From assembly GCF_010993705.1 (NCBI RefSeq), contig NZ_WOFO01000009.1, positions 1 to 64,000 on the forward strand: a DNA stretch of 64,000 nt, given 5' to 3'. Position numbers and translations under genes: made by a program. The stretch's first letter is position 1. Every line of letters begins with the position of its first letter. The DNA is from Cyclobacterium sp. SYSU L10401. GTDB lineage: Bacteria > Bacteroidota > Bacteroidia > Cytophagales > Cyclobacteriaceae. Below are positions 1 through 6,535 of the stretch, piece after piece. The notes beneath the pieces are model-generated. The model worked only from the letters and a program-made list of their open reading frames with translations, did not search any database and was not told the DNA's origin.

Positions 1-98
1 GTTACCGCGGATGCATCATAGAAGTGGTTTGGTGAGTTTTCCTAAAAACCCTCACCGAGGGGCCTACCCTCATCTTTATCATAGCTTACACAGCACAC

Positions 99-460
99 AT
101 CGTGTAGACGGCCCCGCCAGATTCCTCTAACGGGGAGCGCCTCACACACCACCGAGCGTACGGATCTCGTAGCTCCCCTGCATCCCGGCCCTTCGCTAAA
201 ATCTTTTACAAAAAGATTTCTTAACGCTCAGTCCTCTCATCCAACCTGTCAGGCCTCAGTATCCAGTTTCCCGCTAGTACGGGACAGGCTCAGTTCGTTG
301 GAACCGGGGTTTGCAGACTCGCTTCCTTCACTCCATGCTTTACAGCAAATGAGCCCCGCTTTGGCGGGACAGGCTTTGCGACTTGCTAGTGTTTCGGGGC
401 AGCCTGCCCTGACCCAGTCAGGGTTACCCCCGCGCTTAAGGGATACCGAAAGATCGGCAC
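99..460 (-). repeat. ORF-less structured intergenic repeat, copy A (possible group II intron-like RNA)
   Basis: On the minus strand the segment starts at GTGCCGATC (460) and ends at CTACACGAT (99), resembling the GUGNG start and AY end of group II introns. Its 3' part holds a strong hairpin with stem CCCCGTTAGA/TCTGGCGGGG and loop GGAA (112–135), a smaller GAGC..GCTC hairpin (154–175) followed by GGTGGTGTGTGAGG, and an AT-rich hairpin (199–219). Copy B (5835–6234) has the same order, and the linking sequence is nearly identical while the hairpin stems differ but still pair. That pattern fits a conserved RNA structure. The domain V-like hairpin is shorter than the usual 34 nt and no reverse transcriptase is present, so the intron reading is tentative. 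Positions 1–98 beyond it hold a small GGTGAG/CTCACC hairpin and no gene. Confidence 0.45.
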
Positions 461-527
461 AGGCTTTTCACCCTCGGGAATAATTTGGTATCTTCGATAC
501 CAGAGGCCCATGCTAGGTACACACATT

Positions 528-636
528 GTATAAGCATAATGCGGGCTGAACGGCTAAAAATGAGCATTTTTGCTCCTAATAAACTTTGCGGTAAGCGGAC
601 AGTGAATTGGTCCGAAATCCCACACTACGCTTATAC
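528..636 (-). repeat. Imperfect palindrome element, copy A (attC-like in layout)
   Basis: The outer arms are at 528–545 (GTATAAGCATAATGCGGG) and 619–636, whose reverse complement is GTATAAGCGTAGTGTGGG. They differ only by transitions, which become G·U pairs if the minus strand is transcribed. Inside are a short hairpin (AAAAATG/CATTTTT, 555–570) and a CGGAC/GTCCG hairpin. The outer end is followed by CCGTTGCGC. A second copy with a different outer stem lies at 6302–6404. Long imperfect palindromes between genes recall integron attC sites, but I do not see clear 7-base core sites, so that label is only a comparison. Confidence 0.5.
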
Positions 637-692
637 TTGACCGTTGCGCACCAGCAAAAATGGACACAAATACCAGAGATTAAATAATTTCG

Positions 693-1277
693 ATGCATAA
701 GACTTTAATTGATAATATTCAAGAAATGGTCCCCCTAAAGGCAGATGATATCTTGCTAATTGAGAATGCTTTCATTCCTGTTCAACTAAATAAAAAACAG
801 TTTTTACTTCAAAAAGGGGAATCATCCAACCACATGCGATTTGTAGCAGAAGGATGCCTCAAGCTATATCGTATTGAGGATACTGGCAAGGAGCATATTC
901 TTCAATTTGGGATTAAAGGTTGGTGGGTAAATGACCTTTATGCCTATTTGACTCAAAAGCCAGCCACATTTTTCATACAAGCCATTACCGATAGCACTGT
1001 TTTACAGGTTCACAGAGATCAACTCGATAAACTTTATGATAAGATTCATATGATGGATCGGTTTTTCAGAATTAAAACTCAGAATGGATATGTTGCACTT
1101 CAAGAACGAACAATTAACTCCATGAGTCAAACTGCTGAAGAGCGCTATTTTGAATTTGTAAAGAGGTACAGGGTTATGGAGCAACAGATTCCCCAATATA
1201 TGATTGCCTCGTACCTTGGAATAACGCCAGAACACCTAAGCGCACTTCGAAAAAATCTTGCCCGAAAGCTTTCTTAA
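693..1277 (+). CDS. Crp/Fnr family transcriptional regulator
   Basis: A 194-residue protein with the two-domain layout of Crp/Fnr regulators. The N-terminal cyclic-nucleotide-binding-type beta barrel spans about residues 20–120 (typical phrases LLQKGESS, VAEGCLKLYR, HILQFG). A C-terminal winged helix follows at about 160–190 (IPQYMIASYLGITPEHLSAL). The length fits the short Bacteroidota subgroup, which usually lacks the cAMP-contacting arginine–serine pair; I do not see a canonical cAMP pocket, so the effector is unknown. It lies 61 bp upstream of the cyclase-family gene on the same strand and is the obvious candidate regulator of the genes that follow to 4859. Family assignment is firm; the target is inferred from position. 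Confidence 0.88.
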   Translation: MHKTLIDNIQEMVPLKADDILLIENAFIPVQLNKKQFLLQKGESSNHMRFVAEGCLKLYRIEDTGKEHILQFGIKGWWVNDLYAYLTQKPATFFIQAITDSTVLQVHRDQLDKLYDKIHMMDRFFRIKTQNGYVALQERTINSMSQTAEERYFEFVKRYRVMEQQIPQYMIASYLGITPEHLSALRKNLARKLS

Positions 1278-1338
1278 GATACCTTAATGGATTTGGCCTA
1301 CATGGTTTGGAAATTTGCTCAAACAAATAATTCAAATC

Positions 1339-2316
1339 ATGAAAAAGACAAATTTGGTACTAGCCTTGCTTTTTGCAGGCCAATTGACCGTATTGGGTCA
1401 ACAAAATGAAACCGTAGGGAAAAGCCCTTGGGGAAAAGATGATGAAATAGGTTCATTGAATCTAATGTCTAATTCCACGCGATTCGAGGTATTATTTCAG
1501 ATCAAATCTGGTAAAACCTATGATTTAAGTGTTGAATATTTCGTGGGCATGCCCAGCTTCCACGCATTGGGTGACCCTCCTTATCAATACTGGTTGACCC
1601 ATACACCACATGGCACTATCGTGGACAACCCTAATGGACTTGGTGAAGCCATGAACCGCAAAGTGAGTTACACCGGAGATGCCATTTCTATGTACACCCA
1701 CATGGGAACACATATTGACGCACTTAACCATTTTGGTCTAAATGGAAAAATCTGGAATGGATTCACTCCTGAAGAACACTTGGGCGACAAAGGCTGGAAG
1801 AAGACCGGTGCTGAGACCATCCCTCCTATCATTGCGCGCGGTGTAATGATTGATGTTAAATCATTGAAAGGGGTACTTCCAAAGAACTATCGGATTACCG
1901 CCAATGATCTTCAGGAGGCGCTTAAAAAACAGCGAGTTGTACTTAAACCTGGTGATGTTGTTGTTATCCGCACAGGTCAAGCTGAGTTTTATGAGGATGC
2001 CGATCACTATCTCGACAACTATCCAGGTATCAGCCTTGCTGCAGTCAAGTGGCTTATCGAAGACAATGGTATCATGCTTCTTGGTGCAGACAACCTCTCA
2101 TTTGAAGCGTTTCCTCCAGAGCGAGAAGATAACTGGGTGCCAGTACATACTTACCTATTGGCAGAAAAAGGGGTGATGTTCATTGAACAGATGTACTTGG
2201 AAGAGCTGGCGAAAGATGAAGTGTATGAGTTTGCCTTCATTGCAGCATCACTGAAGCTGAAAGGTGCAAGTGGCTCACCCATGCGACCAATCGCTATTCC
2301 TATAAATACCAAATAA
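1339..2316 (+). CDS. Cyclase family protein (kynurenine formamidase-like), secreted
   Basis: This is a metal-dependent hydrolase of the cyclase/kynurenine-formamidase family. The signature HMGTHIDALNHFG gives the HxGTHxDxxxH metal-binding motif at about residue 115 of the chosen start, and a second conserved stretch (GDVVVIRTGQ) lies near 210. The N-terminus MKKTNLVLALLFAGQLTVLGQ is a typical signal peptide, so the enzyme probably acts in the periplasm. An in-frame TTG at 1315 would add eight residues ahead of the signal peptide; ATG 1339 is preferred because it begins directly with the lysine-rich signal. About 325 residues is normal for secreted members. It heads a tight run of genes, with 7 bp to the next. 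The substrate is unknown. Confidence 0.85.
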   Translation: MKKTNLVLALLFAGQLTVLGQQNETVGKSPWGKDDEIGSLNLMSNSTRFEVLFQIKSGKTYDLSVEYFVGMPSFHALGDPPYQYWLTHTPHGTIVDNPNGLGEAMNRKVSYTGDAISMYTHMGTHIDALNHFGLNGKIWNGFTPEEHLGDKGWKKTGAETIPPIIARGVMIDVKSLKGVLPKNYRITANDLQEALKKQRVVLKPGDVVVIRTGQAEFYEDADHYLDNYPGISLAAVKWLIEDNGIMLLGADNLSFEAFPPEREDNWVPVHTYLLAEKGVMFIEQMYLEELAKDEVYEFAFIAASLKLKGASGSPMRPIAIPINTK

Positions 2317-2323
2317 GCAGAAG

Positions 2324-2770
2324 ATGAACAACCAAATATTGCTTCTTCTTTCCTTTTTGGTTGGAATTATGGTGGTGATTCAAGGTGGGATAAATTCCCG
2401 ACTTGGTATTCTACTAAACAATTCCTTGCTGGCGACTTCCACAGCATTGACCATGGGTGCGAGTTTCACACTGATTGCGGTACTGATCACTGTTCGACAG
2501 TTTCCAAGTATGCATCAACTCAGAGAGATTCCTATCTATATGTGGGTAACCGGTGGGTTGCTGAGCTTTCTGGCGGTAACGCTTTTCTACTACATCATTC
2601 CGAAAGTGGGTATATCAACAGCTGTGACTTTTGGTTTAGCCGGGCAACTTGTTTTCGCAGCAATTGCCGGGCATTTTGGGTGGTTCAATATGCCGCTAGA
2701 GCCTATCACCATCAAGAAGATCGCAGGGTTGTTGTTGATGATCACAAGTGTTATTCTAATCAAAGCATAA
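2324..2770 (+). CDS. DUF606/YdcZ-family DMT membrane protein
   Basis: A 148-residue, very hydrophobic protein with about five predicted transmembrane helices (roughly 4–22, 35–58, 70–90, 95–113 and 126–146). The conserved start VGIMVVIQGGINSRLG and the motif VTFGLAGQLVFA match the DUF606/YdcZ family, half-size relatives of drug/metabolite transporters that are thought to work as dimers. It sits 7 bp after the cyclase gene and 1 bp before the acetyltransferase gene, so it is almost certainly co-transcribed with them. The exported substrate cannot be told from sequence. Confidence 0.8.
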   Translation: MNNQILLLLSFLVGIMVVIQGGINSRLGILLNNSLLATSTALTMGASFTLIAVLITVRQFPSMHQLREIPIYMWVTGGLLSFLAVTLFYYIIPKVGISTAVTFGLAGQLVFAAIAGHFGWFNMPLEPITIKKIAGLLLMITSVILIKA

Positions 2771-2771
2771 C

Positions 2772-3500
2772 ATGGATTTAATCAAAGCAAATACAAACAA
2801 TCTGGCTGCTCTCTGGAAAACTGGAGGTCGGCTGGCCGGACAATATATTGAAGAGCCAAGCTATCGATTAAGCATTTCAGGTAGCGGTGAATGGCCAAAC
2901 AAACTGTGGTTCACCAAACCAATGGACATGCAGGCAATCATGGATATCCAGCTCCAATGGAACATGGATAAACTATCACTTCCTGTTTGGGGCGATGACC
3001 TTCATAGGCAAGAATTGATGCTTAAAGCCTATGGTTTTGAAGAGAAACTCACGCAAGTAGCCATGTCAATGAACCTGAAAGATGCTCCTGATCATGCGGA
3101 GCGTGTCATCATTCAGAAAGTGACGAGTAAACCTTTAGCTGAAATTTGGTCACAGCTATTTCAGGAAGCATTCGGATATGAGATAAGTGCTGACACTGTG
3201 AGCCGAACTATGAATTCCATTGAGTATTTCATTGGCAAGCATGACGGAGTTCCTGTTGGTACCGCAGTACTCTTTGTGGATCCGAATGGTATTGCTGGAA
3301 TCCACTCCATGGGCATCATTCCGTCGCAGCGCAGAAAAGGTTATGCTGAAGAATTACTTATTCACATGATGAATATCGCCAGAATAAAGGGTGTAACAAA
3401 CGCCACCCTGCAAGCTTCTGATATGGGAAAGGGACTCTATTTCAAAATCGGCTTTCAGCAAGATTTTATTATCAAAACATTTATTAAACACAAAAACTAA
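2772..3500 (+). CDS. GNAT family N-acetyltransferase
   Basis: A 242-residue protein whose C-terminal half carries the GNAT fold. The acetyl-CoA-binding segment is at about residues 175–205 (GIHSMGIIPSQRRKGYAEELL, containing the Q/RxxGxG/A-type motif as QRRKGY), followed by the helix and strand ending in LYFKIGFQ. The first 110 residues are a diverged N-terminal region with tryptophans (WPNKLWFTKP), so this may be a tandem GNAT with one decayed half. It begins 1 bp after the DUF606 stop, which implies translational coupling. The acceptor substrate is unknown; detoxification by acetylation would fit the neighbours but is only inferred. Confidence 0.82.
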   Translation: MDLIKANTNNLAALWKTGGRLAGQYIEEPSYRLSISGSGEWPNKLWFTKPMDMQAIMDIQLQWNMDKLSLPVWGDDLHRQELMLKAYGFEEKLTQVAMSMNLKDAPDHAERVIIQKVTSKPLAEIWSQLFQEAFGYEISADTVSRTMNSIEYFIGKHDGVPVGTAVLFVDPNGIAGIHSMGIIPSQRRKGYAEELLIHMMNIARIKGVTNATLQASDMGKGLYFKIGFQQDFIIKTFIKHKN

Positions 3501-3507
3501 AGAACAA

Positions 3508-4140
3508 ATGAATTTACTAGATAAACTCAATTGGCGCTATGCCACAAAAGTCTTTGACCCTTCCATGAAGGTGTCAGAGGATGATTTAAACTTTCTAAAG
3601 GAAGCGATCCGGCTTTCGGTCTCTTCGTATGGCTTACAGATGTACAAAGTGTTGATTATCGAGAACCCGGAGATTCGAAAGGAACTGCGCAAAGCCTCAT
3701 GGGATCAAGCTCAAATAACGGATTCATCTCATCTGTTTGTTTTCTGCAACTACACTAGAAACCACGATCAACAAGTAGACAATTACATTCAACTCGTCAT
3801 TGATACCCAAAAGACTGAAAATATTCAGGGGCTGAAAAAGTATGGGGAGTCTATTAAATCCAGCATTGCGAATATGACCACCGAAGCGCGACAAAGCTGG
3901 TCAGAAAAACAGACCTATTTGGCTCTTAACAATCTGATTGTTGCATGCGCAGACCAGCAGATTGATGCCTGTCCAATGGAGGGATTTGATAAACAAGAGT
4001 ACAACCGTATTCTCGGTCTGGATGAAATGGGAGTCAATGCTTCGGTGATCGCCCCTGTAGGGTATAGGTCTAATAAAGATGAGACAAAAGGAAGGAGAAA
4101 AGTGCGAAAAACAATTGAAGAACTATTTTTAACTGCTTAA
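3508..4140 (+). CDS. NAD(P)H-dependent nitroreductase family oxidoreductase
   Basis: A 210-residue member of the FMN-dependent nitroreductase family, of the NfsB/YfkO type. Visible features are the N-terminal LNWRYATKVFDP, in which R and K contact FMN phosphate, the SSYGLQMYKVLII strand that follows the FMN site, and the C-terminal GVNASVIAPVGYRSNKDE segment ending in a basic tail. Such enzymes act as soluble homodimers that reduce nitroaromatics, quinones or flavins using NAD(P)H. It lies 7 bp after the GNAT gene in the same direction and 11 bp before the DUF4386 gene. A role in detoxifying electrophiles is plausible from the family and operon, but the substrate is not shown by the sequence. 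Confidence 0.87.
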   Translation: MNLLDKLNWRYATKVFDPSMKVSEDDLNFLKEAIRLSVSSYGLQMYKVLIIENPEIRKELRKASWDQAQITDSSHLFVFCNYTRNHDQQVDNYIQLVIDTQKTENIQGLKKYGESIKSSIANMTTEARQSWSEKQTYLALNNLIVACADQQIDACPMEGFDKQEYNRILGLDEMGVNASVIAPVGYRSNKDETKGRRKVRKTIEELFLTA

Positions 4141-4151
4141 TAAAGAAGAAA

Positions 4152-4859
4152 ATGAACACCAAAGTAAAAAATAAAGCAAGACTAACCGGTATTTTATATC
4201 TGCTGGTAATCATATCGGCTGGTTTTAGCCAAGGTTATGTTCGTGGAATGATTTTTATTCCAGATGATCCACAGGCAACCCTGTCAAACATCAATTCATC
4301 TGAAGGGCTTTTCCGTCTTGGCCTGGTAAGTGATTTATTGGCTTTCTTATTAGATGCTGTCATTTCAATATTACTCTATCAATTATTAAAGTCTGTCAAT
4401 AATACAATGGCTGTAATTGCTGCTGTTTTCCGTCTTTTGGCACACCCAGCCATTGCAAGCTTAAATCTTCTGAATCATTATATGGCTTTACAGGCTGCCA
4501 GTGGAAGTGGATTCATGTCAAGTTTGGGAATTGAGCAACAAGAGGCTTGGACAATACTTTTCATGAATGCACACAATGCGGGATATCTTTTGGCAGGAGC
4601 ATTCTTTGGCATTCATTGTTTGCTTTTGGGAATATTACTCTATCGTTCGGAACTATTTCCGAAAGTGTTTGGCATTTTAATGGTTCTAGCTGCCGGAGGC
4701 TATCTGCTTGAGACCTTTGGTAATTTTATATTTCCGGGTAATCAAATTGTTTTAGCCAATATTGTAGGTGTTTCAGCAGCAATTGGTGAAGTATCTCTTA
4801 CTTTCTTCCTATTGTTTAAAGGAGTAAAAGGAAAGCAAGACAATGCACATTTACTATAA
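4152..4859 (+). CDS. DUF4386 family membrane protein
   Basis: A 235-residue integral membrane protein with about six transmembrane helices (approximately 12–32, 55–80, 84–108, 130–155, 162–185, 195–222). The N-terminal KARLTGILYLLVIISAGFS and the C-terminal GGYLLETFGNFIFPG segment match DUF4386, a family without a known function that is common in soil bacteria next to stress genes. It is 11 bp after the nitroreductase gene and is the last gene of the tight run. A degraded fragment of a second, homologous gene lies at 5731–5812, so this family was once present here in two copies. Confidence 0.78.
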   Translation: MNTKVKNKARLTGILYLLVIISAGFSQGYVRGMIFIPDDPQATLSNINSSEGLFRLGLVSDLLAFLLDAVISILLYQLLKSVNNTMAVIAAVFRLLAHPAIASLNLLNHYMALQAASGSGFMSSLGIEQQEAWTILFMNAHNAGYLLAGAFFGIHCLLLGILLYRSELFPKVFGILMVLAAGGYLLETFGNFIFPGNQIVLANIVGVSAAIGEVSLTFFLLFKGVKGKQDNAHLL

Positions 4860-4866
4860 ATTGGCG

Positions 4867-4911
4867 AATGCGGGCTGAGATACATTCTCACTAAATCCTC
4901 ACTTATACATT
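4867..4911. repeat. Shortened remnant of the imperfect palindrome element
   Basis: The gap between the DUF4386 gene and the next gene contains AATGCGGGCTGA (4867–4878), identical to 12 bases of the left arm of copy A (538–549). It is followed about 20 bases later by CCTCACTTATAC, which resembles the right arm of copy A with a small deletion. The order and orientation are the same as in copy A. This suggests a deleted copy of the element and a break between the upstream operon and the gene at 4961. The match is short, so chance cannot be excluded. Confidence 0.3.
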
Positions 4912-4960
4912 TTAGGCAATCGGAAACGAATTTTTAACTCAAAAATTAGAGAATAATAAT

Positions 4961-5683
4961 ATGACAACTTTAGTAATCGGAGCTTCAGGCTCAACTGGAA
5001 AACATTTAGTTGATCAACTGCTGCAGTCTAATCAACAGGTAAAGGTCATTGTTCGTTCACCTGAAAAATTACCCGAATCCTGGAAAACCAACAAGCAGTT
5101 ATCTATCTTTCAAGCCAATGTTTCAGAAATTACTGTAGATGAAATGGCCAAATATGTAAAAGATTGCAATGCAATTGCTTCTTGTTTGGGCCATAGCCTT
5201 ACATGGCAAGGTATGTATGGGAAACCACGGAAATTAGTTACTGATGCTGTCAGCCTCACCTGTAGGGCAATTTTAAAAAACGCACCCAACAATCCTGTGA
5301 AAGTTGTATTGATGAATACTTCGGGCAACCGTAACAGAGACCTCAATGAACCCAATTCTGTTGGTGAAAGAATAGTAGTATCATTACTTAGATTATTGAT
5401 ACCTCCGCATGTGGATAATGAAAAAGCTGCCGATTACCTAAGAACTAAGATTGGGCAAGAAAATAATCTAATTCAATGGGTAGCTGTTCGTCCCGATGCT
5501 TTAATAAATGAGGACAAAGTCAGCGAATACCAGGTTTTCCCTTCACCAACTAGAAGTGCTTTTTTTAACGCAGGAAAAGTGAGTAGAATAAACGTTGGTC
5601 ATTTTATGGCCAAACTAATTACAGAAAAAGACTTGTGGGCGAAATGGAAAGGACAGATGCCCGTAATCTACAAATCTGCTTAA
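4961..5683 (+). CDS. NAD(P)-binding SDR-like protein
   Basis: A 240-residue protein with a classical Rossmann start, MTTLVIGASGSTGKHLVDQLL, giving the TGxxG-type dinucleotide motif as GASGSTG at residues 7–13, and the VRSP turn after strand 2 as in NADP-dependent atypical short-chain dehydrogenases (NAD(P)H-binding family, PF13460 type). Later blocks VVLMNTSGNRNRD and WVAVRPDALIN are typical of NmrA/flavin-reductase-like members. There is no clear YxxxK catalytic pair, so it may bind a cofactor without classical SDR activity. It is separated from the DUF4386 gene by 101 bp that contain an element remnant, so it may have its own promoter. Confidence 0.8.
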   Translation: MTTLVIGASGSTGKHLVDQLLQSNQQVKVIVRSPEKLPESWKTNKQLSIFQANVSEITVDEMAKYVKDCNAIASCLGHSLTWQGMYGKPRKLVTDAVSLTCRAILKNAPNNPVKVVLMNTSGNRNRDLNEPNSVGERIVVSLLRLLIPPHVDNEKAADYLRTKIGQENNLIQWVAVRPDALINEDKVSEYQVFPSPTRSAFFNAGKVSRINVGHFMAKLITEKDLWAKWKGQMPVIYKSA

Positions 5684-5730
5684 ATAAGTGTTCAACGCAA
5701 AATAAATGAACAACTTGCTTCGCTCCCTAA

Positions 5731-5812
5731 GTTGCAGCTACCTATGGTTATCTGCTTAAGACCATCGATAGGTCAATATATCCAGACAATCAACTTGTCT
5801 TAGCCAATAAGA
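5731..5812 (+). pseudogene. Relic of a second DUF4386 gene (3' part only)
   Basis: Positions 5731–5812 align without gaps to the 3' part of the DUF4386 gene at about 4683–4764. In frame the relic reads VAATYGYLLKTIDRSIYPDN, against VLAAGGYLLETFGNFIFPGN in the intact gene, and then shares NQ-VLAN. Nothing upstream (5684–5730) matches, and there is no start codon in context, so the rest has been lost. A small CAACTT/AAGTTG hairpin (5711–5734) marks its left edge. The relic ends 22 bases before the 3' end of repeat copy B, which points to recombination or insertion at this site. Confidence 0.6.
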
Positions 5813-5834
5813 GAAAATTAAAAGCCAGTGCACA

Positions 5835-6234
5835 ATCGAGTAGCCCAACCTGAGCTAAATAGCTCAGGTTGAGGCTCTCTCACCACCGAGCGTACGGGTC
5901 TCGTAGCTCCCCTGCATCCCGGCCCTTCGCTAAAATGATTCGCCGCGGCGAATCATTTTTTAACGCTCAGTCCCAGTTCACTGGATTATATTTGAGGTAA
6001 TAGGAAAGCATGGATTCATACCCCTTTCTTCTTAAGCGGGACAAAGTGATTGTAGTAATCAGAATTGGACTCTGGGCTACTGCCCATCCACCTTTTCTGG
6101 TTGCAGCCCGCTGCCTGGCCTCCCGATACGCAGTGCTATCGGGACAGGCTTTGCCACTTGCTTGGCTTCGGGACAGCCTGCCCTGACCCAGTCAGGGTTA
6201 CCCCAGCGCTTAAGGGATACCGAAAGATCGGCAC
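5835..6234 (-). repeat. ORF-less structured intergenic repeat, copy B (possible group II intron-like RNA)
   Basis: This is the second copy of the element at 99–460, in the same orientation. On the minus strand it runs from GTGCCGATC (6234) to CTACTCGAT (5835). Shared blocks are the 5' part with GGTATCCCTTAAGCGC and CCCTGAC/GTCAGGG, and the 3' part from CTGAGCGTTAA to GGTGGTG. Three stems differ from copy A yet stay paired: AACCTGAGCT/AGCTCAGGTT (5847–5870), the GAGC..GCTC hairpin with a changed loop (5888–5909), and a perfect 28-base palindrome (5932–5959). Its middle includes a hairpin region at 6057–6120 that recurs at 7738–7810. No protein-coding content is evident; short open frames here follow the repeat and differ between copies. 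Confidence 0.45.
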
Positions 6235-6301
6235 AGGCTTTTCACCCGTTGGAACGGTCAACTTTTTGACCTATATTCACCATTCAAGGCACACACAGCA
6301 C

Positions 6302-6404
6302 CTAAGAAAGCATGGGGCAGCCAGCGGTAAAAGGAAGTTTTTCCTCGAGTAAACTTTTGTTCTAACAAACAAGTAATTGCTCCGAAATGCCCCACACTTC
6401 TTAG
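6302..6404 (-). repeat. Imperfect palindrome element, copy B (attC-like in layout)
   Basis: The left arm is CTAAGAAAGCATGGGGC (6302–6318). The right arm at 6389–6404 has the reverse complement CTAAGAAGTGTGGGGC, so the arms pair over 16–17 bases with two G·U pairs on the minus strand and one bulge. Copy A pairs in the same place with a different sequence (GTATAAGC), which is a covariation. The conserved parts between copies are CACACA before the left arm, CTCCGAAAT or GTCCGAAAT before the right arm, and ACCGTTAGC or ACCGTTGCG just after it. It sits between repeat copy B and the Fic promoter. Confidence 0.5.
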
Positions 6405-6486
6405 CTGCGGACCGTTAGCAGCAAGCAAAAAAACGATAGTGCTACGAATAATATGGTTTTTTGATGCAAAATAAGCAACGATTAAT

Positions 6487-6524
6487 TTTGATTTGCGACG
6501 AATAAAAACTACTTTCGTTGCAAA
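6487..6524 (+). promoter_or_regulatory. Fic gene promoter with operator-like palindrome
   Basis: TTTG (6487–6490) and TACTTTCG (6510–6517) are 19 bases apart, close to the Bacteroidota vegetative consensus TTTG / TAnnTTTG. An inverted repeat, TTTGCGACGAA (6492–6502) and TTCGTTGCAAA (6514–6524), brackets the −7 box with an 11-base spacer and only one mismatch between arms. A further GCAACGA half-site lies a little upstream, at about 6474. A protein bound here would block RNA polymerase. The winged-helix C-terminus of the Fic protein is one candidate ligand; this is inference. Confidence 0.55.
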
Positions 6525-6535
6525 TATTGCATTGA

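Noticed and set aside
154-175. The GAGC..GCTC hairpin as a canonical group II intron domain V
   Set aside because: At 22 bases it is shorter than the usual 34-nt domain V and lacks its standard two-base bulge, so the intron label is kept only as a possibility.
298-483. A 61-codon plus-strand frame inside repeat copy A
   Set aside because: It follows repeat sequence whose conservation lies in stems and blocks on the opposite strand. The frame is not kept over the same blocks of copy B, so it is not a supported gene.
6065-6352. A 95-codon plus-strand frame inside repeat copy B
   Set aside because: It overlaps both the structured repeat and the palindrome and has no counterpart with a similar protein in copy A.
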